Made by a program: the position numbers and the translations under genes. The notes beneath the pieces were generated by a model, which saw only the letters and a list, made by a program, of their open reading frames with translations, was not told where the DNA came from and ran no database searches. Of a stretch of DNA of 52,831 nt, positions 36,603 through 44,249 are shown one piece after another. The stretch is from positions 1 to 52,831 of the forward strand of contig UQXF01000007.1 in NCBI GenBank assembly GCA_900544905.1. The letters run 5' to 3'. The DNA is from an uncultured Clostridium sp. GTDB lineage: Bacteria; Bacillota; Clostridia; Lachnospirales; Lachnospiraceae. The stretch's first letter is position 1. The number at the start of each line of letters is the position of its first letter.

Positions 36603-37714
36603 TATTCCTTTCCTCCTGTAACGTTGAAAACATACGGTTCTGTATAATTTTCACGGTGATAATACCGAACCTCACCCGTAGATTGATTCATTATAATACT
36701 CCATTCAGTAGATTCAAATTCTCCGAAATTGTCCTTACTTACATTGTCGAGCGCATCCCTAACATCGTTCATTTCCATTGTTTCGGTTTCTTTAAGCCGA
36801 TTCATCAGAATTTCATAACGCTGGTGAGATTGCCGTGTCCCGATTCCATTTTTATCACCCTCTGCCAAATAGAAATTGGTAACCACCGGAGTTTCGGTAA
36901 CAACCATTTCATTGTTTACATATTCTACAACTACACTGTTACCGGTCCTGTCAGCAATCGCAAAATGAACCATATATCCAAAAGAAGCGTGCATATCGTA
37001 ATTGTTCAACAGTTCGACTGCTTCTTCTACATTGGAAGCTTTATCGAGCAGCAGCCGGATAGCAGTAGTGGTTGTAATATCGGGTTTTTCCGTGTTCTGC
37101 TCAATGGTATCGCTGTCCTCAATCATATTCACAGAGACAGCAAGTCCCATTTCATTCAGACCGTCAAGGGGGGCATACAGTCCGGCAAGTACCTGTATTT
37201 GATTAGGCAGCTCCGACAGGCTGATTCCTCCCATACTGATAAAATCGGTGTTAATGGTAGATATGGAGCTGTAACCATTTTCCGGCTTGCTCTGTATCAC
37301 CATTGCATTACAGGTGTTCCAGTCGAAATTTCTACCGAACAGCGAATTTCCATTTGTATCTTTAACGGATAATGTACTACAGCCAAAGGAATTACTACCG
37401 AATATCATACTTCCCAAATCAGACAGCACATTGTCTGCTAAAAAAGAAACTATTTCAGATTCTGACGAAGCGCCGCCCTGTTTTAAAAACAAATCAAAAC
37501 CATAATCGCCATCATATTGTACTGCCGAAAATCCATCTGTAAGTTCCATAATTTCATCATTCAAGGCAATAGGGGCAAGCGCCTCCTTTTCCTGTGTATC
37601 GAGCAAAGGCTCATTACTGCTTTCGGCAGGTAATGTTCCTTCCGTGCCGCTACACCCTGCAAACACTGTCACCACCAACAGAGCAATAAATAGATTAAAA
37701 AATACTCTTCTCAT
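36602..37714 (-). CDS. Membrane-anchored Ntn-hydrolase of the choloylglycine/acyltransferase superfamily
   Basis: The 370 residues begin with a lipoprotein signal (MRRVFFNLFIALLVVTVFAG) and lipobox Cys21. A pro-region of about 90 residues ends at SFGCSTLSVKD. Cys112 there is the likely catalytic N-terminal nucleophile after autocleavage. It is followed by SLFGRNFDWNT, the conserved Arg-Asn-Asp block of acyl-CoA:6-aminopenicillanate acyltransferase-like and linear amide hydrolases. Later come GLNEMGLAVSVNMI, TTTTAIRLLLDKASNVEEAVELL and the MNQSTGEVRYYHRENY end. It should act outside the cytoplasmic membrane on an amide or acyl group. AAGGAG precedes the ATG. It is the first gene of the unit with the adenylate-forming enzyme and ABC transporter. 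Confidence 0.82.
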   Translation of the reverse strand: MRRVFFNLFIALLVVTVFAGCSGTEGTLPAESSNEPLLDTQEKEALAPIALNDEIMELTDGFSAVQYDGDYGFDLFLKQGGASSESEIVSFLADNVLSDLGSMIFGSNSFGCSTLSVKDTNGNSLFGRNFDWNTCNAMVIQSKPENGYSSISTINTDFISMGGISLSELPNQIQVLAGLYAPLDGLNEMGLAVSVNMIEDSDTIEQNTEKPDITTTTAIRLLLDKASNVEEAVELLNNYDMHASFGYMVHFAIADRTGNSVVVEYVNNEMVVTETPVVTNFYLAEGDKNGIGTRQSHQRYEILMNRLKETETMEMNDVRDALDNVSKDNFGEFESTEWSIIMNQSTGEVRYYHRENYTEPYVFNVTGGKE

Positions 37715-37755
37715 AGATACAACTCCTTTTTTCTATATATGCTTGTTATATTTTT

Positions 37756-37784
37756 ATTATAGATTCCACCTTTGAAAATAGCAA
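37756..37784 (-). promoter_or_regulatory. Promoter of the Ntn-hydrolase/adenylate-forming/ABC unit
   Basis: On the minus strand TTGCTA (37779-37784), a 17-bp spacer and TATAAT (37756-37761), about 40 bases before the ATG. The hexamers and spacing are the same as at 32050-32078. Confidence 0.8.
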
Positions 37785-37825
37785 ATACTCATGTCAAATA
37801 TTCACCCATGCTTGACAGGCATATT
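37778..37825. promoter_or_regulatory. LysR-type operator, copy B of the 48-bp element
   Basis: This is the second copy of the element at 32072-32119: ATAGCAAATACT and TCAAATA, then exactly 13 bases, then GACAGGCATATT. The T-N11-A box is TAGCAAATACTCA. It overlaps the -35 elements of both divergent promoters, so it probably regulates the hydrolase unit and lysR itself. Confidence 0.78.
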
Positions 37826-37840
37826 AAATCTTGATATACT
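37812..37840 (+). promoter_or_regulatory. Promoter of the lysR gene
   Basis: TTGACA (37812-37817), a 17-bp spacer and TATACT (37835-37840). The ribosome site AAGGAGG is at 37851-37857. The -35 overlaps the distal half of operator copy B, which suggests autoregulation. Confidence 0.75.
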
Positions 37841-37864
37841 AAGCACAAATAAGGAGGCGCTTTT

Positions 37865-38761
37865 ATGGAATTTCGAGTGTTACAATATTTTTTAACTGTC
37901 GCAAGAGAGGAAAGCATTTCCGGAGCAGCAGAATTTTTACATCTTTCACAGCCTACACTGTCCCGTCAGCTCAAAGATTTAGAAGATGAACTTGGCAAGC
38001 AGCTGTTTATAAGGGGTAACAGAAAAATAACCCTCACGGAAGAAGGTATGCTATTGCGCAAACGTGCGGAAGAAATTACAGACCTGGTCAAAAAAGCAGA
38101 AGATGAAATTTCTGCATCTGATGATATGCTTGCAGGCAATATTACAATTGGTGCCGGTGAAACAGATGGAAACCGCTTTTTGATAAAGGCAATGAATAGT
38201 CTCCAACAAAATTATCCTCTTGTGCATTTCAACATCATAAGCGGAGATAAAGCTATGATAACCGAAGCAATTGACCGGGGTTTGATTGACTTTGGATTGG
38301 TTTTCGGAAATGTTGATTTGACAAAATATGATTCTGTATCGATTCCTTATAAAGACACCTGGGGCGTACTTATGAGGCATGACGCACCTCTTGCAGATAA
38401 AGAATTTATTACGGCGGAAGATTTGATAGATAAACCTTTGATTGTTTCACGGCAGGCATTTCAAAATGTAGAATTTAAAGACTTTTTTATTTGTGGTCCA
38501 GAGAAACTTAACATTATTGCAACTTATAACCTATTGTTCAACGGTTCTCTTATGGCAGACGAAGGAATGGGTTATGTCCTTTGTTTTGATAAGCTGGTAA
38601 ATGTTTCAGGAAATAGTAATCTGTGCTTCCGCCCGCTTGAACCAAGAGTAGAAGCGGGCATGAATATTGTCTGGAAAAAATATCAGATATTTTCTAAACC
38701 CGCACAGAAATTTTTACAGATACTACGCACTCCAAACCACTTTACTGATGATAATAGCTGA
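37865..38761 (+). CDS. LysR-family transcription regulator
   Basis: The 298 residues have an N-terminal winged helix of the LysR type (FRVLQYFLTVAREESISGAA, LHLSQPTLSRQLKDLEDELG, KQLFIRGNRKITLTEEG) and a periplasmic-binding-protein-like effector domain from about residue 90 (GNITIGAGETDG). It is transcribed away from the hydrolase/ABC unit across operator copy B, the standard LysR layout. A second copy of the operator before the cyclophilin unit suggests it controls both. The ligand is unknown. Its 3' end overlaps the aminotransferase-fusion gene on the other strand by 20 bases. Confidence 0.93.
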   Translation: MEFRVLQYFLTVAREESISGAAEFLHLSQPTLSRQLKDLEDELGKQLFIRGNRKITLTEEGMLLRKRAEEITDLVKKAEDEISASDDMLAGNITIGAGETDGNRFLIKAMNSLQQNYPLVHFNIISGDKAMITEAIDRGLIDFGLVFGNVDLTKYDSVSIPYKDTWGVLMRHDAPLADKEFITAEDLIDKPLIVSRQAFQNVEFKDFFICGPEKLNIIATYNLLFNGSLMADEGMGYVLCFDKLVNVSGNSNLCFRPLEPRVEAGMNIVWKKYQIFSKPAQKFLQILRTPNHFTDDNS

Positions 38762-40196
38762 AGAAATCTGCAAGCTTTTCCACAGACTCTTTCAGCACTT
38801 CAATCCTCGGCAGATATACCACACGAAAATGGTCCGGCTGCTTCCAGTTAAAGCCGCCCCCATGTATCAGCAGAATTTTTTTATCCCGCAGCAAATCCAG
38901 GGCAAACTTTTCGTCATCGGTAATATTGAACTTTTCTATATCTATCTTAGGGAACATATAAAAAGCTGCTTTCGGTTTTACACAGCTGATGCCCGGAATA
39001 TCCGTTAAAGCCTTGTAAATGTACTCCCTTTGTTCATAAAGCCTTCCTCCCGGTACGATATAGCTGTCCACGCTCTGGTGCCCGCCTAATGCAGTCTGGA
39101 CAACAGACTGTGCAGGTACATTGGAACAAAGACGCATATTGGAAAGCATGTTGACACCCTCAATATAATCCCTGGCAGACGCTTTGTTGCCGCTGAAAAC
39201 CATCCAGCCAATCCGGAAACCGGCAATCATATGGGACTTGGAAAGACCGCTGAAGGTTACACAGAACAAATCCGGTGCCAGCGAGGCAATGGAAATATGC
39301 TCCTCTCCGTCCATAACCAGACGGTCATAGATTTCGTCAGAGAAAATGATAAGCTGATGCTCTCTTGCAATGTCAACAATCTGCTGCAAAACCTCCTTCG
39401 GATACAGAGAACCCGTAGGATTATTAGGGTTAATAATAACAATTGCCTTTGTCCGGTCCGTAATTTTCTTTCTTATATCGTCCATATCCGGATACCATTC
39501 TGCCTGTTCATCACAGATGTAATGCACTGCCTTACCACCAGCCAGAGTTGCGCAGGCAGTCCACAACGGATAATCCGGAGAAGGAATTAAGATTTCATCC
39601 CCATCATCAAGCAAAGCCGACATACACAGATTAATCAGCTCGCTGACACCGTTTCCCGTATAAATATCTTCAATGGAAACATTCGGCAATTTTTTCAGCT
39701 GTGCATACTGCATGATTGCCTTTCTTGCCGAAAACAGACCCTTGGCAGGAGAATACCCCTCACATTCCGTCAGCTGCTGCCGCATATCGTAGATTACCTC
39801 GTCCGGTGTACGGAAACCAAAGGGAGCAGGATTTCCGATGTTCAGCTTTAGGATTTGAGTTCCCGCCTCCTCCATTCTTGCCGCTTCATCCACAACCGGT
39901 CCTCTCACGTCATATAAAACATTATCTAATTTTGATGATTTTCTGAACTCCCGCATTTTCTTTCCTCCTGACTTTTCTTTTACATTTCCATTTCTTAACC
40001 AGTCCTCATCAACCTGCAGCGTTTCCGCAAGAAAATGAAGAATATCCGCCCTGGGAATGGTTTTGCCGCTGACATACTGGCTTACATGACTCTTTCCAAG
40101 CTTTACCCCCTGTTCAGCCGCAATACGAATCAAATCAACCTGCTTTTTCCCCTGCTTTTCCATTGCCGCTTTCAATCTGTCTGCAAATGTTTCCAC
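38742..40196 (-). CDS. Fusion of XRE-type helix-turn-helix and class I aminotransferase
   Basis: The N-terminal 75 residues or so form a Cro/CI-like DNA-binding domain (FADRLKAAMEKQGKKQVDLI, GKSHVSQYVSGKTIPRADIL). A linker (KEKSGGKKMREF) leads to a complete aminotransferase of the AlaA/AlaT type. Its parts include ILKLNIGNPAPFGF, the PLP-anchoring TGNGVSELINLCMSAL, VIINPNNPTGSLYP, and the catalytic Lys in FSGLSKSHMIAGFRIGWMV. The last motif is PDHFRVVYLPR. AlaA enzymes interconvert alanine and pyruvate. The GTG at 40196 has GGAGG 11 bases upstream; ATG 40214 is the alternative. It may be both enzyme and repressor, controlling its own repeated operators upstream. Confidence 0.85.
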   Translation of the reverse strand: METFADRLKAAMEKQGKKQVDLIRIAAEQGVKLGKSHVSQYVSGKTIPRADILHFLAETLQVDEDWLRNGNVKEKSGGKKMREFRKSSKLDNVLYDVRGPVVDEAARMEEAGTQILKLNIGNPAPFGFRTPDEVIYDMRQQLTECEGYSPAKGLFSARKAIMQYAQLKKLPNVSIEDIYTGNGVSELINLCMSALLDDGDEILIPSPDYPLWTACATLAGGKAVHYICDEQAEWYPDMDDIRKKITDRTKAIVIINPNNPTGSLYPKEVLQQIVDIAREHQLIIFSDEIYDRLVMDGEEHISIASLAPDLFCVTFSGLSKSHMIAGFRIGWMVFSGNKASARDYIEGVNMLSNMRLCSNVPAQSVVQTALGGHQSVDSYIVPGGRLYEQREYIYKALTDIPGISCVKPKAAFYMFPKIDIEKFNITDDEKFALDLLRDKKILLIHGGGFNWKQPDHFRVVYLPRIEVLKESVEKLADFFSYYHQ

Positions 40197-40216
40197 TACT
40201 ATTTCAGCCTCCATAA

Positions 40217-40304
40217 GTTCAATTTTGATTAATAGGTTCAATTTATAAAAGGTATAATATCACAATTACCGCATAAGTTCAACCAAAAATCACAGATAGT
40301 TCAA
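40217..40304 (-). promoter_or_regulatory. Promoter with four TTGAAC boxes upstream of the HTH-aminotransferase
   Basis: On the minus strand TTGAAC occurs four times: 40299-40304, 40277-40282, 40236-40241 and 40217-40222. The second is the -35 of a promoter with a 17-bp spacer and TATTAT at 40254-40259. The other copies flank it on both sides, at distances of 22, 41 and 19 bases. They are good candidate operators for the encoded helix-turn-helix domain. Confidence 0.55.
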
Positions 40305-40356
40305 TTTTCACAGTCCAAAAAAGTCCACCTGAGCTTTTTTTCATATGCCCGGCAGC

Positions 40357-40406
40357 AAAAAAAACAGACCCCCGTCTTCACCAAATGTGTAAAACGAAAG
40401 GGTCTG
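40357..40406 (-). terminator. Terminator of ptsI
   Basis: CAGACCC (40365-40371) pairs with GGGTCTG (40400-40406), with a further stem inside the loop. The A run at 40357-40364 gives eight Us on the minus strand, 60 bases after the ptsI stop. Confidence 0.8.
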
Positions 40407-40469
40407 TCTGCTCCATTGCATTATATCAGAAATTTTACTACCGGTTATCTGTCACAACCACCTGCATAA

Positions 40470-42092
40470 TCATCCCTGGTACGTTGTCTCACGAATCACC
40501 TTACGAACCGGAAGTACAAAGGTTGGGGATACGGATAATTCGTCCAGTCCCATCCTGATAAACTGTTCTGTCAGCGTTGTATCTGCGCCTAATTCGCCAC
40601 AGATTCCAACCCAGCAGTTTTCTTTATGTCCGTTATCAATAACCATCTGAATCATGCGGAGAATTGCAGGATGATGGGAATCGTAAATGTTGTCAAGCTT
40701 CGGATTCTGACGGTCAATCGCCAGGGTGTACTGTGTCAGGTCGTTTGTTCCAATACTGAAGAAATCAACCTCCTTGGCAAGCAGGTCGCTAATCATAACC
40801 GCTGCCGGAGTCTCAATCATAATACCCAGTTCCACTTCACCATACTTAACTCCGCCGGCATCCAGCTCGTTTCTTACTTCCTGACATATTTTCTTAATGT
40901 CCTGCACCTCTTTTACAGAGATAATCATCGGGAACATGATAGAAATGGTTCCAAAGGCAGATGCCCTGTAAAGAGCCCGCAGCTGGGTTTTGAAAATCTC
41001 TACCCTGTCTAAACAGATTCGGATAGCCCGGTAACCCATTGCCGGATTCTCCTCATGCTCCATGTTAAAATAATCCACCTGCTTATCTGCACCGATATCC
41101 AGTGTACGGATTACCACCTTTTTTCCCGCCATATTCTGGGCAACCGTCTTATACACCTGGAACTGCTCTTCCTCTGTTGGATAATTGTCCTTTTCCAGAT
41201 ACAAAAACTCACTCCGGAACAAACCGATTCCCGCTGCATCATTGGCAAGCACATTGGTTACATCTGCAACGCTTCCAATATTGGCATACAGCTTAATATG
41301 TCTTCCATCCAGCGTCTCATCCGGCTGGCCCTTAAGCTTTAGCAAAAGCTCCCTGGCTTCCTCTTCCTTCTTCTTCTCTTCAATATATTTCTCCAGGGTA
41401 GTCACATCCGGGTCCACAAAGAAGATTCCCTTTTTGCCGTCCACAATTGCCATTTTGCCATTCCACTCTTCTTTGATATCCACACCAATCAATGCCGGAA
41501 TGTTCATGGTTCTTGCCAGAATTGCAGTATGGGAATTAGAGGAGCCCAGTCTGGTAACAAATGCCAGAAGCTTGGACTTATCCATCTGCACGGTCTCACT
41601 CGGAGCCAAATCCTCAGCCACCACAATAACCGGTTCATCTCCAATATTGCCATCATTGCCGCTGCCGGACAGTACGCCAATCACACGCTCCGAAATATCC
41701 TTCACATCCGCTGCTCTCGCCTTAAAATATTCGTCATCCATCTCTGCAAACATGACAGAAAAATTATCCCCGGTGGTAGCCACTGCAAACTCTGCATTTA
41801 CCCCATCATTACGGATAATATTGTATACGGAATCATTGTAATCATCATCCTCTAACATCATGGCATGGACTTCAAAAATCATGGCATTGTCCTCTCCAAC
41901 CTCTGCCACCGCCTTATCATGCAGCTTCCCCAGCTGTTCAATCGCTTTAGCCTTTGCCTCCTCATATCTGGCAACCTCTGCCTCCACATCCTCTACCTTG
42001 GTTCGCTTAACCTGCTGCTGATTCTTTGAATAAAATAAAATTCTGCCAATGGCAGTTCCCTTAAAAATCGACCTACCCGTAAACTGTTCCAT
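40470..42092 (-). CDS. ptsI: PTS enzyme I
   Basis: Enzyme I takes phosphate from phosphoenolpyruvate and passes it to His15 of HPr. The 540 residues have an N-terminal HPr-binding helical domain and the phosphohistidine site His188 in RLGSSNSHTAILAR. The PEP-binding TIM barrel includes NIGSVADVTNVLANDAAGIG, FRSEFLYLE, MFPMIISVKEVQ, IMIETPAAVM and FFSIGTNDLTQYTLAIDR, and the Cys site WVGICGELGAD. AAGGAGG precedes the ATG. It follows ptsH after 95 bases that contain a strong hairpin. Confidence 0.97.
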   Translation of the reverse strand: MEQFTGRSIFKGTAIGRILFYSKNQQQVKRTKVEDVEAEVARYEEAKAKAIEQLGKLHDKAVAEVGEDNAMIFEVHAMMLEDDDYNDSVYNIIRNDGVNAEFAVATTGDNFSVMFAEMDDEYFKARAADVKDISERVIGVLSGSGNDGNIGDEPVIVVAEDLAPSETVQMDKSKLLAFVTRLGSSNSHTAILARTMNIPALIGVDIKEEWNGKMAIVDGKKGIFFVDPDVTTLEKYIEEKKKEEEARELLLKLKGQPDETLDGRHIKLYANIGSVADVTNVLANDAAGIGLFRSEFLYLEKDNYPTEEEQFQVYKTVAQNMAGKKVVIRTLDIGADKQVDYFNMEHEENPAMGYRAIRICLDRVEIFKTQLRALYRASAFGTISIMFPMIISVKEVQDIKKICQEVRNELDAGGVKYGEVELGIMIETPAAVMISDLLAKEVDFFSIGTNDLTQYTLAIDRQNPKLDNIYDSHHPAILRMIQMVIDNGHKENCWVGICGELGADTTLTEQFIRMGLDELSVSPTFVLPVRKVIRETTYQG

Positions 42093-42127
42093 TTTTAACC
42101 TCCTTCTATCTTATCAGCCCTATCCGA

Positions 42128-42155
42128 AAAGAAACACGCTGGTGCGTGTTTCTTT
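42128..42155 (-). terminator. Intercistronic hairpin between ptsH and ptsI (partial terminator)
   Basis: AAAGAAACACGC (42128-42139) and GCGTGTTTCTTT (42144-42155) form a 12-bp stem with a 4-base loop, and the minus strand ends with TTTTC. With this short U tract it could end part of the transcripts, or protect the ptsH mRNA 3' end. Either would give more HPr than enzyme I. Confidence 0.6.
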
Positions 42156-42187
42156 CCCTATACACATTACTGCAGATTATCTGTCTG

Positions 42188-42445
42188 TTATAAATTCTCC
42201 TTCATAAACTCTTCCATCTTAGCAATGGCAGCATCTTCATCCTCGCCCTCTGCCTTAATGACAACCTCTGCACCGCTCTTAACTCCGAGGCTCATAACTG
42301 CCATCAGCTTGGTTGCATCCGCACTCTTGCCATTGGCCTCCAATGTAATCTTAGAAGCAAATGCCTTGGCTTCCTTCACGAGCATTCCGGCTGGTCTGGC
42401 ATGAATTCCAATCTCATCTGTAATCACATAAGTAAATTCTTTCAT
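42188..42445 (-). CDS. ptsH: HPr phosphocarrier: His15 present, Ser46 replaced by Lys
   Basis: The 85 residues carry the intact phosphotransfer site GIHARPAGMLV with His15 (codon at 42401-42403), so it can accept phosphate from enzyme I. The regulatory site is changed: the stretch aligned with KSIMGVMSLG reads TKLMAVMSLG, putting Lys at position 46 (codon AAG at 42308-42310). HprK should not be able to phosphorylate it there. Ser52 remains but is not the usual HprK target. It is transcribed with ptsI. AGAGG precedes the ATG. The Crh-like copy at 16561-16818 has the opposite pattern. Confidence 0.95.
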   Translation of the reverse strand: MKEFTYVITDEIGIHARPAGMLVKEAKAFASKITLEANGKSADATKLMAVMSLGVKSGAEVVIKAEGEDEDAAIAKMEEFMKENL

Positions 42446-42489
42446 TAATAATTACCTCTCTTTCTTTTTGGTTATCTGTGAGATTCATG

Positions 42490-42503
42490 TGAGAACGATT
42501 ACC
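42490..42503. promoter_or_regulatory. Possible catabolite-response element in the ptsH leader
   Basis: TGAGAACGATTACC matches the cre consensus TGWAANCGNTNWCA in 12 of 14 positions. It lies in the leader about 60 bases after the promoter, where CcpA would block elongation. Confidence 0.35.
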
Positions 42504-42565
42504 CATTGTTTCTTCCCACATGCTTCATGGTATTTTGATAAATACTCCCTACCAATTATGGGCTA

Positions 42566-42594
42566 ATTATAACAAATGCACAAAACAAAGTCAA
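42566..42594 (-). promoter_or_regulatory. Promoter of ptsH-ptsI
   Basis: On the minus strand TTGACT (42589-42594), a 17-bp spacer and TATAAT (42566-42571). It leaves a leader of about 115 bases before ptsH. Confidence 0.8.
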
Positions 42595-42665
42595 TAAAAT
42601 CCTTAATTTTTTATATTTTTTCTTTTCATTTCCAGCTTTTGGTTTTTTGTGATAATCACTTTGCA

Positions 42666-43379
42666 CTATTTTGTGGAATCGTTTTCACTTTTTAAGGTAG
42701 TTTTAACCATAGGAAAACCCATATTCTCCTCCTGCCGGTTTTCCAGTATCCTGGAAATACCATAGGAATATCTCCTGCTTTTGTCTATCATTTTTTCATC
42801 CCTGTTCACAGGCATACGCAAAGCAGACAGTTCCCGGAAGCTGCAGGTAAGGTTATCACACTGCTCACAGCTGTGGCATCCGCTCTCCGTCTTGTTTTCC
42901 TTGTACTCTGCTGTAAACAGGACACTTTTCAGAGGATGAAGCATTCCGTTTTTCCATTGGATTCCCGCTTCCTCCAGTGCTGCTTCCAGCTCTTTTGGGA
43001 CATCCGGCTTATCACTGTCCAGGAAATGATATTCTCCCATCCATTTCCCCGTCTCCTGAAAAACCGCTTCATTCATTTTTGCATAAGCCTTTGACAAAAA
43101 TTCCATCCCTGCGCACTCCATACAGTACGACAGCAGCAGATTGCCGGATTCCTCCACAAGGGCCTCCAGCTCATCATACCGTTTTCCAAGAGTAACCGCA
43201 CATACCAGCTGCTCTTTCCGGTAGTGAATAACTGCAGTAATGGTAATGACTCCTGCTAAAAAAATACCGGTGGATTTTATCAATTCTTTGTCATTCTCAT
43301 CAAAATGATACCTTTTTATAAAATTTTCTGTTGAAATATCTTCATCTCCAACCAAAAACCTATAAGTTTTCACATACAT
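42666..43379 (-). CDS. Protein resembling the methionine synthase activation domain, with a Cys cluster
   Basis: The 237 residues start at ATG 43379 (AAGGA upstream; the frame reaches 43406). The centre has CAVTLGKRYDELEALVEESG, CMECAGMEFLSKAYAKMNEA and PDVPKELEAALEEAG. These resemble the small B12-dependent methionine synthase activation-domain proteins of Clostridia, which follow the order 'TLG...D..AaaavE.l'. Next comes a cysteine cluster, CHSCEQCDNLTCSFR, that may bind an iron-sulfur cluster or metal. The function is not established. It might reactivate a corrinoid protein. It diverges from the DUF421 gene. Confidence 0.5.
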   Translation of the reverse strand: MYVKTYRFLVGDEDISTENFIKRYHFDENDKELIKSTGIFLAGVITITAVIHYRKEQLVCAVTLGKRYDELEALVEESGNLLLSYCMECAGMEFLSKAYAKMNEAVFQETGKWMGEYHFLDSDKPDVPKELEAALEEAGIQWKNGMLHPLKSVLFTAEYKENKTESGCHSCEQCDNLTCSFRELSALRMPVNRDEKMIDKSRRYSYGISRILENRQEENMGFPMVKTTLKSENDSTK

Positions 43380-43516
43380 AATATTATCCTTCTTCCGGCA
43401 ATCCATACTTATTAATTTCTGTCTGCTGTTTTTAAACGTATATTTTCCCAGAAAACCAGCATACTAATCTTCATAAATCAGCTAAAAAACATAAAGAAAG
43501 GAAACATGTTTAAATC

Positions 43517-44224
43517 ATGGAGTATATCACCATTGTTTATCAGGCTCTTTTTTCCGCCATCGCATTATTAATATTGACCAAGCTCATGGGCTACCGCCAG
43601 GTATCCCAGTTTAGTATGTTCGATTATATCAACAGTATCACCATCGGCTCCATTGCCGCAGAAATGGCAATTGACTTAGAGGGAAATTATATGAAGCCTT
43701 TTATCGCCATGGTTGTATACGCTGCTTTTGTGCTTCTGTTGTCCAAGCTGTCCCAGATGTCCATTCCTCTGCGCCGGCTTATCAACGGAAAAGCCATCGT
43801 CTTATATCAGAAGGGAAATCTATACAATGAAAATCTCAAAAAAGCCAAAATGGACGTAGACGAATTTTTAGTAGAATGCCGGATTAACGGCTATTTCGAT
43901 TTATCCCAGGTTGAGAGCGCCGTTTTAGAGCCCAACGGAAAAATCAGCTTTCTCCCGGTAACAGAGGAACGTCCCGCCACGCCGAAGGATTTGGGCATCG
44001 TTCCCTCCCAGGAAGAAATGTTCGCCAATATTATTGTAGACGGACAGATTCTGGAATACAATCTAAAGCATGTCGGCAAAGACAAAAACTGGCTGAACCA
44101 GCAGTTAGACGGGCAGAACATCAAAAAGGTAGAGGATGTATTTCTTGCAATCTGTGATAAACAGGGAAATTTTCATGTATACCCGAAAATCAATCATGTG
44201 GTAGACCGGGATATCTTAGGCTAA
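43517..44224 (+). CDS. DUF421 (YetF/YrbG-like) membrane protein
   Basis: The 235 residues have three N-terminal helices (about 5-85: ALFSAIALLILTKLMGYRQV, FIAMVVYAAFVLLLSKLSQM). The conserved SQFSMFDYINSITIGSIAAE follows the first helix. Two small cytoplasmic domains (NGKAIVLYQKGNLYNENLKK, then SFLPVTEERPATPKDLGI) are typical of DUF421. Family members are associated with spore and envelope functions in Bacillus, but the biochemical role is unknown. Ribosome-site spacing to the ATG is long (AAAGG 15 bases upstream), so expression may be weak. Confidence 0.88.
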   Translation: MEYITIVYQALFSAIALLILTKLMGYRQVSQFSMFDYINSITIGSIAAEMAIDLEGNYMKPFIAMVVYAAFVLLLSKLSQMSIPLRRLINGKAIVLYQKGNLYNENLKKAKMDVDEFLVECRINGYFDLSQVESAVLEPNGKISFLPVTEERPATPKDLGIVPSQEEMFANIIVDGQILEYNLKHVGKDKNWLNQQLDGQNIKKVEDVFLAICDKQGNFHVYPKINHVVDRDILG

Positions 44225-44249
44225 TCCCCATTTTCTAAACTGCAGGGCC

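Noticed and set aside
40357..40406. CRISPR array or other periodic repeat
   Set aside because: It is one hairpin with a U tract; no spaced repeat array was seen anywhere in the window.
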